A stretch of DNA of 54,390 bases, from the NCBI RefSeq assembly GCF_001189235.2, contig NZ_LFIP02000019.1, positions 1 through 54,390 of the forward strand, in the 5' to 3' direction. The notes under the pieces were generated by a model that searched no databases, was not told the DNA's origin, and worked only from the letters and a program-made list of their open reading frames with translations. The DNA is from Bradyrhizobium embrapense (lineage in GTDB: Bacteria > Pseudomonadota > Alphaproteobacteria > Rhizobiales > Xanthobacteraceae). The translations under genes and the position numbers were made by a program. This document shows positions 17,537 to 24,954 of this stretch, in pieces (within the stretch, counting starts at the first letter, position 1; each line of letters starts with the position of its first letter).

Positions 17537-17645
17537 TCAGGAATCCCTCACGGTGAGGAGCGCGAAGCGCGTGTCGAACCATGAGGCCCGGCCGGTGGCC
17601 TCGTACTTCGAGACGCCCCGCTTCGCGGGCTCCTCTTAGGATGAG
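17537..17645. repeat. Imperfect inverted intergenic repeat (CCTCACGGTGAGGAGCGCG type)
   Basis: CCCTCACGGTGAGGAGCGCG ... GCGGGCTCCTCTTAGGATGA with GGGG at the end is a long imperfect inverted repeat of the CCTCATCCTGAGGAGCCCGCG class. I recognise this class as common in alphaproteobacterial intergenic DNA. It sits between the Fis-type gene and the next repeat. Confidence 0.7.
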
Positions 17646-17675
17646 GGGATGGACCGGTTGTGACGCAGTAGACCT

Positions 17676-17805
17676 AAAGCGCGATGCGATGGTGTTGAAT
17701 CGTCATCGCGCTTCAGCTTGTCGTTTGAGCATGATCTCCGCGCAAACGCGTTCCGCGTTTGTCGCGAGGGAAAACCGCTTCGCACTTTTCCGGATCATGC
17801 TCTAG
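17676..17805. repeat. GCATGATC hairpin repeat with AAAGCGCGATG leader
   Basis: An AAAGCGCGATG ... CATCGCGCTT stem (17676-17713) is followed by GAGCATGATC ... GATCATGCTCTAG (17727-17805), a long hairpin containing GGAAAACCGCTTCGCACTTT. The right end is one base from the stop codon of the GNAT-like gene at 17807. The same unit occurs at 19808 and 25889. Confidence 0.8.
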
Positions 17806-17806
17806 C

Positions 17807-18796
17807 TCAGATCGGCAGGTCGATGGCAAGACGCCGCCAGCGCGACAACAACGCGCCGTCCTCCTCACCGAGGCAGCGCGCGAAATGCACGTCGGTCGTC
17901 GCTGTCCGTTGCAGCGTCTCGGCCACCAGCGTGGTCGCATAGTCCCAATAGTCGCGGCGTCCGCTCGGATCGTCATCGACGAGGGACTTTGCGAGGATCT
18001 CGATGTAGATCGCGGTGACGGCAATTTGCCAGAACTCACTTGCGGGCCTCTTTGCGGAGGGCACGCCGGCCCGCGCCTGCCACATCAGCCAGTAACTTTC
18101 TTCGCCTCCTGCCCAATGCGATGACGGCAGGCAGGGATCGAGGCATGGTGAGCGGCACAGCAGTGGCTGCGTGGTCCGCGCGTCGCAGAACACGGCATGG
18201 TCGAGCTTGTCGTACCAGCTCACGCGCAGCAACCGGCGGATCTCGTCCTGCTCGTCCGCAGCAAGCTCTCGCCTGCCCGCCCGCTCGAGGTCGGCGACGA
18301 TCGCAGCCACGCGATCGCGATCGAACGGCTCGACCTCGAGCACCACGCCGATGTTGCGCGGAAACAGCGCATCGAGCATGACGATCATCTGGCGATAGAA
18401 CGCGCGCGCCAGGCCGCCGCCGCGCCACGCCTTCGCAACACCGACGTAATTGCAGAAGATCAGGTCGCTTGCGTGATCGTAGGTGAAGAAGCCGAGCCCG
18501 ATCGCGTGCCCGCTGGCGCGCAGGATGAAGCAGCGCGAGTCGAGACGATATGAGATTGCCTGACTGCCGACGCTGAACTGTCGCCGCTCTCCGACATCGT
18601 CCGACAGCACCCAGCGCACGATGTCTTCGGAGCTGTCGCGCTCGGTTGGCGGGAACAGCTCCTCATAGAGCTCGAGCACACCCGTGCCGCGAAGGGCTGC
18701 GTCGTCGCGCACGTCTTGGCGTGCCACGACGATGTCGAGCGGTTGCGATGCTGCGCCGTACCTGCCGTTCAGAAACCGCAACGCGTCCTCCGTCAC
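17807..18796 (-). CDS. GNAT-like acetyltransferase with C-terminal extension
   Basis: A 329-residue protein with a central GNAT-like core: GHAIGLGFFTYDHASDLIFC, then VGVAKAWRGGGLARAFYRQM, where RGGGLAR matches the acetyl-CoA loop. The N-terminal region (ELYEELFPPTERD) and the C-terminal 130 residues (including SYWLMWQARAGVPSA) are not recognised as named domains. The start is GTG at 18796. It stands alone; its stop directly abuts a hairpin repeat. It may be an acyltransferase acting on amines, but nothing identifies the acceptor. Confidence 0.72.
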   Translation of the reverse strand: MTEDALRFLNGRYGAASQPLDIVVARQDVRDDAALRGTGVLELYEELFPPTERDSSEDIVRWVLSDDVGERRQFSVGSQAISYRLDSRCFILRASGHAIGLGFFTYDHASDLIFCNYVGVAKAWRGGGLARAFYRQMIVMLDALFPRNIGVVLEVEPFDRDRVAAIVADLERAGRRELAADEQDEIRRLLRVSWYDKLDHAVFCDARTTQPLLCRSPCLDPCLPSSHWAGGEESYWLMWQARAGVPSAKRPASEFWQIAVTAIYIEILAKSLVDDDPSGRRDYWDYATTLVAETLQRTATTDVHFARCLGEEDGALLSRWRRLAIDLPI

Positions 18797-18910
18797 GATC
18801 TTCGCATCGAATTATGACTGTTGATCGCTTGCATCGGCGCCGCCGGGCAGAATTGAAGCCGTCGTCCAACCTCTGTTACAAGCGGCTTCACATCGCGACG
18901 GAGCATATCA

Positions 18911-19435
18911 GTGGCTGACGAGACAGTTTCCCGCCGGGGGGCACGAGGAGCGCAGGGGCCGCAGGGCCGTCAAGGCGAGCCGGGAAAGCCCGGTCCTCAG
19001 GGACATCCGGGACGCCCGGGGCCGGAAGGTGCGCGCGGCAAGCCGGGTCCTCAGGGCAAGCAAGGCCCGGTCGGTAAGGCAGGCCCCCAGGGCAAGCCGG
19101 GGGCGCAAGGCAAGGCTGGCGTGCAGGGTCCGCGCGGCGAAGCTGGTCCGCAGGGCCCGCAGGGCCCGGCCGGCCCGCGCGGTGAAGCCGGCCCGCCCGG
19201 CCAATTGCCGTCGATCGAGCAGGTGATGCCGTGGCTGCACCTGATCTTCGACGCCTGGGAAGACTACAAGCGCACCAAGGAGCGTGAAGCCGCAGAGCTC
19301 GCCGAACGCGATGCCGCCGAACGCGCGGCAGCGGAAGCGATCGCCCTCGACGACGCGATCGATTTCGCTGACGATGACGACGAGGACGACGATCGCAAGA
19401 AAAAGAAGAAGCACCGCAAGAAGGACAAGAAGTAA
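18911..19435 (+). CDS. Collagen-like repeat protein with acidic and lysine-rich tail
   Basis: A 174-residue protein starting MADETVSRRG from GTG at 18911. Residues 10-99 are 30 uninterrupted Gly-X-Y triplets (such as GEPGKPGPQGHPGRPGPEG), rich in Pro, Lys and Gln as in bacterial collagen-like proteins that form triple helices. A helical segment follows (SIEQVMPWLHLIFDAWEDYK), then an Ala/Glu-rich coiled-coil-like part and a tail of Asp/Glu runs followed by KKKKKHRKKDKK. No signal peptide is visible, so it may stay in the cytoplasm or leave by an unusual route. Function is unknown. Confidence 0.9.
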   Translation: MADETVSRRGARGAQGPQGRQGEPGKPGPQGHPGRPGPEGARGKPGPQGKQGPVGKAGPQGKPGAQGKAGVQGPRGEAGPQGPQGPAGPRGEAGPPGQLPSIEQVMPWLHLIFDAWEDYKRTKEREAAELAERDAAERAAAEAIALDDAIDFADDDDEDDDRKKKKKHRKKDKK

Positions 19436-19491
19436 CCCGTCTTGTCACCACGCGACGACCCGGCCGGCGCTGTCCGCGTCGCGCTTGACGT

Positions 19492-19719
19492 TCAGCGCTC
19501 CGCGCCCGGATTGGCCGGAGGGTCGGAAGGCCGGCCGAGCTGCATGAGCTGGAAGACCCAGCGCATCGCGTAATGCCAGGCAACACCCGCGAACGCCCCG
19601 CAGGCCGACAGGATAATGACGTTGGTGAGGTCGATCGTGCCGCTCGACCACAGCATGCCGCAGGTCCAGAGCACGGCGAACGCAATCGAACACAAAGTGA
19701 GCGGGGCGGCGGGCTTCAT
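19492..19719 (-). CDS. Small two-helix membrane protein
   Basis: A 75-residue protein with two predicted membrane helices: PLTLCSIAFAVLWTCGMLW and VIILSACGAFAGVAWHYAMR, with a short charged C-terminus. I do not recognise a family. ATG 19719 is chosen because the first helix then begins near residue 7; the longer frame reads into Arg/Pro-rich sequence. It converges on the collagen-like gene with 56 bases between them. Confidence 0.6.
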   Translation of the reverse strand: MKPAAPLTLCSIAFAVLWTCGMLWSSGTIDLTNVIILSACGAFAGVAWHYAMRWVFQLMQLGRPSDPPANPGAER

Positions 19720-19807
19720 GGCGGTGCTCCCGGGTCGGGGTGAACGGCCATGATCCCCGGGAGCGCAGCGCCTCACCGTGACCTGCGTCACGGTATGGCT
19801 CATCCTA

Positions 19808-19909
19808 GAGCATGATCCGGAAAAGTGTGCAGCGGTTTTCCGAAAAGATCATGCGCAAACAAGAAGCTAAAGCGCGATGACGATTCAACCCCGTCTCATC
19901 GCGCTTTAG
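19808..19909. repeat. GCATGATC hairpin repeat overlapping the DUF2277 stop
   Basis: GAGCATGATCCGGAAAAGTG ... AAAGATCATGCGCAAACA is the hairpin half and AAAGCGCGATGA ... TCATCGCGCTTTAG the second stem. The unit matches 17676-17805 in reverse order. The final TTTAG region contains the TAA stop codon (19906-19908) of the DUF2277 gene. Confidence 0.8.
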
Positions 19910-20172
19910 CCGAACCGCAGCCGCGAACGCTCCCTCGCCTTTTCCGCCTCCACCTCGCGATCACGCGCCGGCGCCGTGGTGTGCAGCGAGATCAGCAGCC
20001 TGCGGGCGGCGTCCGAGACCTCGGTCACGGCAAGATTGAAGGCGGCCTCGTTGGACTGCGACGGCTTGTTGAAGCCGGACAATTTGCGTACGAATTGCAA
20101 CGCCGAGGCGTGGATCTCGTCCTCGGTGGCGGGCGGCTCGAAGTTGAACAGCGTCTTGATATTGCGGCACAT
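19906..20172 (-). CDS. DUF2277 family protein
   Basis: An 88-residue protein with the DUF2277 pattern MCRNIKTLFNFEPPATEDEI, then FVRKLSGFNKPSQSNEAAFN and a helical C-terminus. Proteins of this family are short and cytoplasmic and have no known function; the N-terminal CRNIK segment is its most conserved part. ATG 20172 is the family start. The stop codon lies inside the hairpin repeat at 19808-19909, so the last residues (about RSRLRFG) may derive from repeat DNA. Confidence 0.88.
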   Translation of the reverse strand: MCRNIKTLFNFEPPATEDEIHASALQFVRKLSGFNKPSQSNEAAFNLAVTEVSDAARRLLISLHTTAPARDREVEAEKARERSRLRFG

Positions 20173-20291
20173 ATCGGTCTCCCTTGCCCGCATTTCGGGG
20201 CTCGTGTCTCATAGACGATCGGCTGCTGCAAAATACGACATCGTGGTCTATTCTGGCAGCCTCATCGTCCACGGCGCGAACGAGGTTCCGG

Positions 20292-20537
20292 ATGAGCCAC
20301 GTGATCTACAAGGTCGTCCAGCACGATGGCGGCTGGGCCTATACCGTCAACGGGGTGTTCTCGGAGCCGTTTCCAACCCATGCCGCGGCGCTTGCCGCCG
20401 CCCGGCGCGCCGCCAACGAGCAGCGCGTTCCGGGGCGCACCGAGGCGATCCAGTACGAGACGTCGGACGGCAAATGGCTGACCGAAACCGCCTCCGGCAA
20501 CGATCGCCCGGAGACCGAGGTCGAGGACGGACGCTAG
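20292..20537 (+). CDS. DUF2188-like small protein
   Basis: An 81-residue protein beginning MSHVIYKVVQHDGGWAYTVN, with EPFPTHAAALAAARRAANEQ and a C-terminal charged tail. The pattern of a short beta sheet (HDGGWAY), a conserved helix (THAAALAAARRAA) and a second strand is typical of DUF2188. The function of the family is unknown. The start is ATG 20292; the earlier TTG-initiated frame is not protein-like. It diverges from the DUF2277 gene. Confidence 0.78.
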   Translation: MSHVIYKVVQHDGGWAYTVNGVFSEPFPTHAAALAAARRAANEQRVPGRTEAIQYETSDGKWLTETASGNDRPETEVEDGR

Positions 20538-20582
20538 CAGGGCAGCAGCAGGCCGACCTGGCCCGCAAGGCGATGCGAGCAG

Positions 20583-21032
20583 GTGCGCGATTGCCTGAGC
20601 TGCTCGGCGGGCATCGCCCGCTTGCACCCGGCAGCGGCCTTCGCCGCAGCGACGCCGGTTCAAGCACGCTACCAGGCGCTGGCGCCGTCAGCGCCGCAAG
20701 CCGACAGGATGGTCGATGACCAGCTGGCATTGCCGGTCACCGCAGACGCCAACGACTACATCTATCAATGGGAGGCCTCGCACGATTACGATCCGCCGGC
20801 GGGACTGGAGAAGATCGAGGCCAGCGTGCTTGCGATCAACGCGGCCGACGGCGAGCGCAATCCGCCGAAGACCGGCGTCACCGAGGGGGCGGTGAAGCGG
20901 ATCAAGAACGGCAAGGTCTATCTGATCCCGGCGAGCAGCGAGACGCGCGGCCACTTCACGACCCGCGATCCAAGATACTATGCCAGGCAATTGCTCGAGC
21001 TGCTGCAGAGCGCGCCGCAACGTACGATGTAA
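20583..21032 (+). pseudogene. C-terminal remnant of a MetX-like alpha/beta hydrolase
   Basis: The segment from about residue 40 on matches the C-terminus of homoserine O-acetyltransferase-like alpha/beta hydrolases: ANDYIYQWEASHDYDPPAGL, EKIEASVLAINAADGERNPP, and the catalytic-His region SSETRGHFTTRDPRYYARQL. The N-terminal two thirds, including the nucleophile Ser, are missing; the leading residues look like unrelated sequence. I therefore call it a truncated gene. Its base composition is like its neighbours, so the loss looks recent or tolerated. An intact copy would be about 340 residues. Confidence 0.72.
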
Positions 21033-21158
21033 GAGAGCATACGGCCGGCAGCCGCAATTTGCAGCCCGGACCGTCGTTCTTCCTATCGTTGTCTTTACAT
21101 AAAATGCCATCATAAGTATAATGACTGCATTGCCCAGTAGCCGCGTTTCGGAGCAACG

Positions 21159-21755
21159 ATGCCCGGCATTTCCAGGGACCAGGCTGCCCAGACCAGCCCT
21201 TTTTCGATTGCCGATCTGGATGCGATGATTGCCGATGGACGCTTGTCCAGCGAGACGGCGCCTGATGGCACGGTGCTCGTCGATCCGGTCGCCGTGACAC
21301 AGCAGGCCGTGCTGAAGGAAACACAGTTGCAGAACGGCGGCCTGACGCGCGAGATCGACGCGCTCAGGCTGGCATTGGCGCGCCCTCAGGACCGCGCCGT
21401 GCCTTGGCTGGCCCTCTTCGTTGCAGCCATCGGGGCCGGCATCGCGATCGTTCAGATCATGAATGCGATCGACTTCTATCGGACCAACAATGATTACAAG
21501 ATGCAGTCGGACTATACGGATTTCTTCCGCGCCGTGATCGATGCGCCGTCCGACAAGATGCAATCCTATGCCGGACTGTACGACGCAAAATTCTCCAACA
21601 TCTACGATCTCTACCGGCACGGTGGCATTTCCGCGGAATCCTGGCGCGCGATCGCAACCCAAGCCTGCCCGAAGTTTCGCAAGGAAGGCTTCGCACTCAG
21701 CGGAGTCAAGCTGCCGGCAGTCGAAAAGATCTGCGAACAGAACAAGATTCTGTAG
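21159..21755 (+). CDS. Unrecognised single-pass membrane protein, first gene of unknown operon
   Basis: A 198-residue protein of no family known to me. Residues 16-50 (SIADLDAMIADGRLSS, then DGTVLVDPVAVTQQ) look like a small folded cytoplasmic segment, followed by a helical stretch (LTREIDALRLALARPQD). A single membrane helix spans about 86-105 (WLALFVAAIGAGIAIVQIM). The remaining residues would be outside the cytoplasm and contain two cysteines (QACPKF and KICEQN) that could pair. The stop is nine bases from the start of the next gene, an exported protein, so they probably work together. Confidence 0.72.
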   Translation: MPGISRDQAAQTSPFSIADLDAMIADGRLSSETAPDGTVLVDPVAVTQQAVLKETQLQNGGLTREIDALRLALARPQDRAVPWLALFVAAIGAGIAIVQIMNAIDFYRTNNDYKMQSDYTDFFRAVIDAPSDKMQSYAGLYDAKFSNIYDLYRHGGISAESWRAIATQACPKFRKEGFALSGVKLPAVEKICEQNKIL

Positions 21756-21764
21756 GAGGCGACG

Positions 21765-22313
21765 ATGCTGGTGCGAAGGATAGCTACTCTCGCAATCATG
21801 GTGGTTGTCTGCTGCACCGGCGCCAGCCGCATCGCGTTCGCCGACACCGTCGAAGATTTGATCAGCAAGGGACGACAAGCCGATCAGGACAGGCAGGTCG
21901 CCCAGCCGATCTCAAACCTGGCGCGAGCGAACTGTGCGGCCGGCAACGGCGTTCTCGGCGGGATCGCCGAGCAAAATCCAGAAGCGGTCCGGCGCGCGCT
22001 GAACTCGGCGAAGGAGGGATATGACGCCTCCTACAAGATTCTGGTCGATCAGGCTGGATCTCGTGCATTCAAGCAGCCTTTCGACCAGACCAGGTTGCGG
22101 ACCCTGCAGAAATACACCGGCACCGACCTGAGCAAGATCGTTACGCGCGAGGACCTGTTGCGCAGGATCGCCGCGATCGTCAGGCAATCGAGCGAAGCCC
22201 TGGAGCGGATTCAGTCCGGCAAGGCCGAAAAGGATGATCTCGCGCTGGTGATCGCAAACTCCACCGAGATCACGCGTCTGATCGCTGCATTCTACGATCT
22301 GACCGGCGTGTGA
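21765..22313 (+). CDS. Unrecognised exported protein, second gene of unknown operon
   Basis: A 182-residue protein with a signal peptide (MLVRRIATLAIMVVVCCTGA, cleavage near AFA-DTV). The mature chain is predicted mostly helical (ISNLARANCAAGNGVLGGIA, then SEALERIQSGKAEKDDLALV). I recognise no domain. It follows the membrane protein at 21159 by nine bases with GGAGGCG before the ATG, so the two form a tight operon. A periplasmic partner for the membrane protein is the simplest inference. Confidence 0.72.
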   Translation: MLVRRIATLAIMVVVCCTGASRIAFADTVEDLISKGRQADQDRQVAQPISNLARANCAAGNGVLGGIAEQNPEAVRRALNSAKEGYDASYKILVDQAGSRAFKQPFDQTRLRTLQKYTGTDLSKIVTREDLLRRIAAIVRQSSEALERIQSGKAEKDDLALVIANSTEITRLIAAFYDLTGV

Positions 22314-22580
22314 CCGCCGCTTGGACGTGATATGCCGAGCGAACGAGAGCAGCGCGCTCACAATGGCTCGGGACAACATCTCGGCAAAGCCAGCGAAGAG
22401 GGCCCGCGCGAACAAGCCGGCCTGAGCGGCGATTCCGCACTGCATCACGGACAACGGCGCTGCTCGCTCATTCTTTGAGCATGCATCTCGTGCGCGGATC
22501 GTGCCTAATCGCGCCAACATCGGATTCGCGCGCGAGACGATGCGCGCGCATCACGCACAAGGCTGTCGCGGAGGGATGCA

Positions 22581-22934
22581 ATGCGAAGGCTCACGCATGG
22601 CGCGGTGCTTGCGTGGCTCGCCATGATGGCGGGCGCAGCGCTGGCGTTCGACAACGGCCAGTACGACAACGTGCCGCCGGATATCCGCGCCTGGTTCAAG
22701 AGCGTGATCGCGCCGAACGGCGTGCCGTGCTGCGATATCTCCGACGGCCATCGCACGAGCTATGACGTTCGCGGCGGCGCCTACTGGGTGCCGATCGAGG
22801 GCGAATGGATGATGGTGCCGGAGCGCGCGATCATCCGCGATCGCGGCAACCCGGTCGGCGAGGCGGTGGTGTGGTACGTGCACCACCGCGGCAACATCAT
22901 CATCAGCTGCTTCGTTCCGGCGGATGCGGTCTGA
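22581..22934 (+). CDS. Secreted conserved protein (CCDISDGH type)
   Basis: A 117-residue exported protein with a signal peptide (MRRLTHGAVLAWLAMMAGAA, cleavage near ALA-FDN). The mature part contains the Cys-pair motif GVPCCDISDGHRTSYDVRGG and a later VWYVHHRGNIIISCFVP. I recognise this CCDISDGHRT pattern from small secreted rhizobial proteins of unknown function. Three cysteines could form a disulphide or bind a metal with the adjacent Asp/His. It is monocistronic. Confidence 0.78.
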   Translation: MRRLTHGAVLAWLAMMAGAALAFDNGQYDNVPPDIRAWFKSVIAPNGVPCCDISDGHRTSYDVRGGAYWVPIEGEWMMVPERAIIRDRGNPVGEAVVWYVHHRGNIIISCFVPADAV

Positions 22935-22983
22935 GGCGCAGTCGCGCCAATTTGAAACAGATACCTTCTGTTAACCTTACTTT

Positions 22984-22998
22984 TTAACCAATAATTAA
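22984..22998 (+). promoter_or_regulatory. CtrA box upstream of the secreted protein at 23044
   Basis: TTAACCAATAATTAA is a perfect TTAA-N7-TTAA CtrA site, 46 bases before the start codon at 23044. A further TTAA half-site lies at 22971. The flanking DNA is unusually AT-rich. Confidence 0.65.
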
Positions 22999-23043
22999 GG
23001 ATGAGTTTGCGGGCGCCCTCGGGCGCGGCCTAGCGTCTGCAGA

Positions 23044-23517
23044 ATGCTCCGCAATCGATTGGTGCGTGCCATGTGCTTTCGAAGGATGGCGTATCGAACA
23101 TATGGGGCGCTAATGGCGTCCCTGATCGCTTCCCTTGGCGTTGCAGCGCTGCTGCTCGCTTCCTCGACCGAGACCTATGCGAGATCCGGAACGGCGCCGC
23201 GCGGCACGTTTTCCGCGCATCACCCGGCCTTCCGTCATCATGTGCGGGTGCCCGGCATCGTGTTGCCGGGGACGAGCGGATATTACGAGGACGCCGTTGC
23301 CGGCGTTCCGTTCGCCGCCGAGGTCCCGGCGCCGGCGCCGGCATCGAACGACGTTCGCTACACCTACACCCAGGACGTGCCCTGGGATTGGGCGCATCGC
23401 TATCCGCCGGCCGTGGTGCCGTCGGATCGGCCTTACGTGTCGAGCTGCCCCACCGAGAGCGTGACGGTGCCCGGCCGCGACGGCGATCGCACCATCAACA
23501 TCATCCGCTGCTATTGA
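23044..23517 (+). CDS. Secreted protein with conserved C-terminus, CtrA-box gene
   Basis: A 157-residue protein with an N-terminal hydrophobic segment (MASLIASLGVAALLLASSTE), either signal peptide or anchor. A low-complexity Pro/Ala middle (AAEVPAPAPASNDVRY) is followed by a conserved end: YVSSCPTESVTVPGRDG, then TINIIRCY, with two cysteines that probably pair. I recall this end from Bradyrhizobium envelope proteins of unknown function. A start at ATG 23044 or at internal ATGs cannot be distinguished; MASL would give the cleanest signal peptide. The CtrA box suggests cell-cycle timing. Confidence 0.7.
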   Translation: MLRNRLVRAMCFRRMAYRTYGALMASLIASLGVAALLLASSTETYARSGTAPRGTFSAHHPAFRHHVRVPGIVLPGTSGYYEDAVAGVPFAAEVPAPAPASNDVRYTYTQDVPWDWAHRYPPAVVPSDRPYVSSCPTESVTVPGRDGDRTINIIRCY

Positions 23518-23546
23518 CCGATCACTCCATCCTGATCGCGAAACGA

Positions 23547-23580
23547 AGAGGCCGCCCGCAAGGACGGCCTCTCGCATTTT
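23547..23580 (+). terminator. Rho-independent terminator
   Basis: AGAGGCCG ... CGGCCTCT forms a perfect eight-pair stem with a ten-base loop, followed by CGCATTTT. It follows the secreted protein gene and also faces the 3' end of bfr. Confidence 0.75.
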
Positions 23581-23612
23581 GAAAGCCACTCTTCCGAGCG
23601 CGAAGGAGCCGA

Positions 23613-24101
23613 TCAGGACTCCTCGCCCTTCAGATGACCGACGTGCTTCTGGGTGTAGAGCTCAAGACCGATGCGCTTGATCAGGTCGAGCTGGGTCTCG
23701 AGGAAATCGATGTGGTCTTCCTCGTCCTTCATCAGCTGCTCGAACAGGTCGCGGCTGACATAGTCCTTGACGCCGTGGCAGTAGGTCGCCGCCTCCTGGT
23801 AGAGCGTGCGGGCGCCGATCTCGGCGGCCAGGTCGCACTCGATGATCTCCTTGACGTCTTGGCCGATCTTCAGCGGATCGAGCACCTGCAGGTTCGGGAA
23901 GCCGTCGAGGAACAGGATGCGATCGACGAATTTGTCGGCGTGCTCCATCTCCTCGATGGACTCCTTGCGCCAGACCTTGGCCATCTCCAGGAGGCCCCAA
24001 TTGTTGAGCATCCGGTAGTGCAGCCAGTACTGGTTGATGGCGGTCAGTTCGCTGCGCAACCCCTTGTTCAGATAATCGATGACCTTCGGGTCGCCTTGCA
24101 T
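23613..24101 (-). CDS. bfr: Bacterioferritin
   Basis: A 162-residue haem-containing ferritin that stores iron as a 24-mer. All ferroxidase ligands are present: Glu18, Glu51, His54, Glu94, Glu127 and His130. Met52, the haem ligand, is in EEMEHADKF. The N-terminal MQGDPKVIDYLNKGLRSELT is typical. It is followed on the same strand side by the divergent control region with an Irr-type box, and bfd lies 200 bases upstream. The two together allow iron storage and release. Confidence 0.97.
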   Translation of the reverse strand: MQGDPKVIDYLNKGLRSELTAINQYWLHYRMLNNWGLLEMAKVWRKESIEEMEHADKFVDRILFLDGFPNLQVLDPLKIGQDVKEIIECDLAAEIGARTLYQEAATYCHGVKDYVSRDLFEQLMKDEEDHIDFLETQLDLIKRIGLELYTQKHVGHLKGEES

Positions 24102-24144
24102 GATCCACTCCGCCTGTCGTGGCCGAAACCGGCCAGCGCTTGAA

Positions 24145-24161
24145 TTTAGAATGCTTCTAAA
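24145..24161. promoter_or_regulatory. Irr iron control element upstream of bfr
   Basis: TTTAGAATGCTTCTAAA is a perfect dyad (TTTAGAA-TGC-TTCTAAA) of the iron control element class bound by Irr in rhizobia. It lies 44 bases upstream of the bfr start codon. Confidence 0.75.
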
Positions 24162-24302
24162 TCAGATCACCGGAGAGAGCAACCCTTCGCGGAAGCAGCG
24201 CGTGGATAACCGGATTTGGGGTATTTCCAGCGGCGTGGCAGCCGGATCGCGTGAAGAAAGCGGGAAAGCTTCGGTTCTCTTTTGATGAGAACCGAAAGTG
24301 GC

Positions 24303-24575
24303 CTAGCAGGCCGCGAGCGCGAATTCGGCCGGCTCGGCGTCTTCATTGGCGGCGTGCGGATGGGTGCTGTGCGGGCAACCGGAGCAGCAGGCCTTGGCGC
24401 AGGGGCCAAGCGCCTCGTCGATGATCGCCTTGATGGTGCGCGCGCAGCGGCCACATTCGGCGCTACAGCCGAGGCAGCCATACACCTGCTTTGCGTTTCG
24501 TGTCACAGACCCGCCGCCATTGACGGCATTGCGGACATCGTGGTCGCTGAGGACGTTACAGGAACAGACAATCAT
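24303..24575 (-). CDS. bfd: Bacterioferritin-associated ferredoxin with Cys/His-rich tail
   Basis: A 90-residue [2Fe-2S] ferredoxin that passes electrons to the haem of Bfr to release Fe2+. The ligand pattern is CSC (4 and 6) and CGRC (41 and 44), spaced as in Bfd of Escherichia coli. Two extra cysteines lie at 34 and 37. The known protein ends near residue 64; here a tail with C59, C63, C64, C67 and His-rich CPHSTHPHA follows, possibly a metal site. MIVCSCNVLSDHDV at ATG 24575 is the family start. Confidence 0.92.
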   Translation of the reverse strand: MIVCSCNVLSDHDVRNAVNGGGSVTRNAKQVYGCLGCSAECGRCARTIKAIIDEALGPCAKACCSGCPHSTHPHAANEDAEPAEFALAAC

Positions 24576-24954
24576 CAGAGGAGGCGGGTCCAACGGGTGA
24601 TGCTCGCCAATATGGATATTGTCGGCCCCGGCCGGATGCAAAAGGAAAAAGCCGTTCTTGTAGCAATTCCAAACTGATGCGGGATTCATATTGGAATGAA
24701 TCTAAATCGGTCGACCCCCTCCTTCCGGAAATGAGAAACCGGTCGGGCCGGTCCAATCCAGGCTGCCGTCGCCACACGTACCGGTTCACTGCGGCTACGA
24801 GCTTGTGCGTTGCAAGATATGCCAAAAGCTGCAAGCATTTGGACGCGAATACGGCGGCGTCGTTCATTGATCATTCAAGCGGAATATGGAACCCTCAAGG
24901 GCGAGACGGATCGCCCACGCACGCTGTCCCTGCTCCCGTGAGAAAGGTGAGGTC
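24576..24954. other. Intergenic region between bfd and a small secreted gene
   Basis: The region is divergent and carries the bfd control site at 24683-24706. The rest, including 24710-24900, shows no gene or clear structure. Confidence 0.4.
24683..24706. promoter_or_regulatory. Irr-like site and dyad upstream of bfd
   Basis: ATTGGAATGAATCTAAA (24690-24706) matches 13 of 17 positions of the bfr iron control element. It overlaps a perfect inverted repeat GATTCAT-N6-ATGAATC (24683-24702). It lies about 108 bases upstream of the bfd start, so bfd is probably co-regulated with bfr by iron. Confidence 0.55.
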
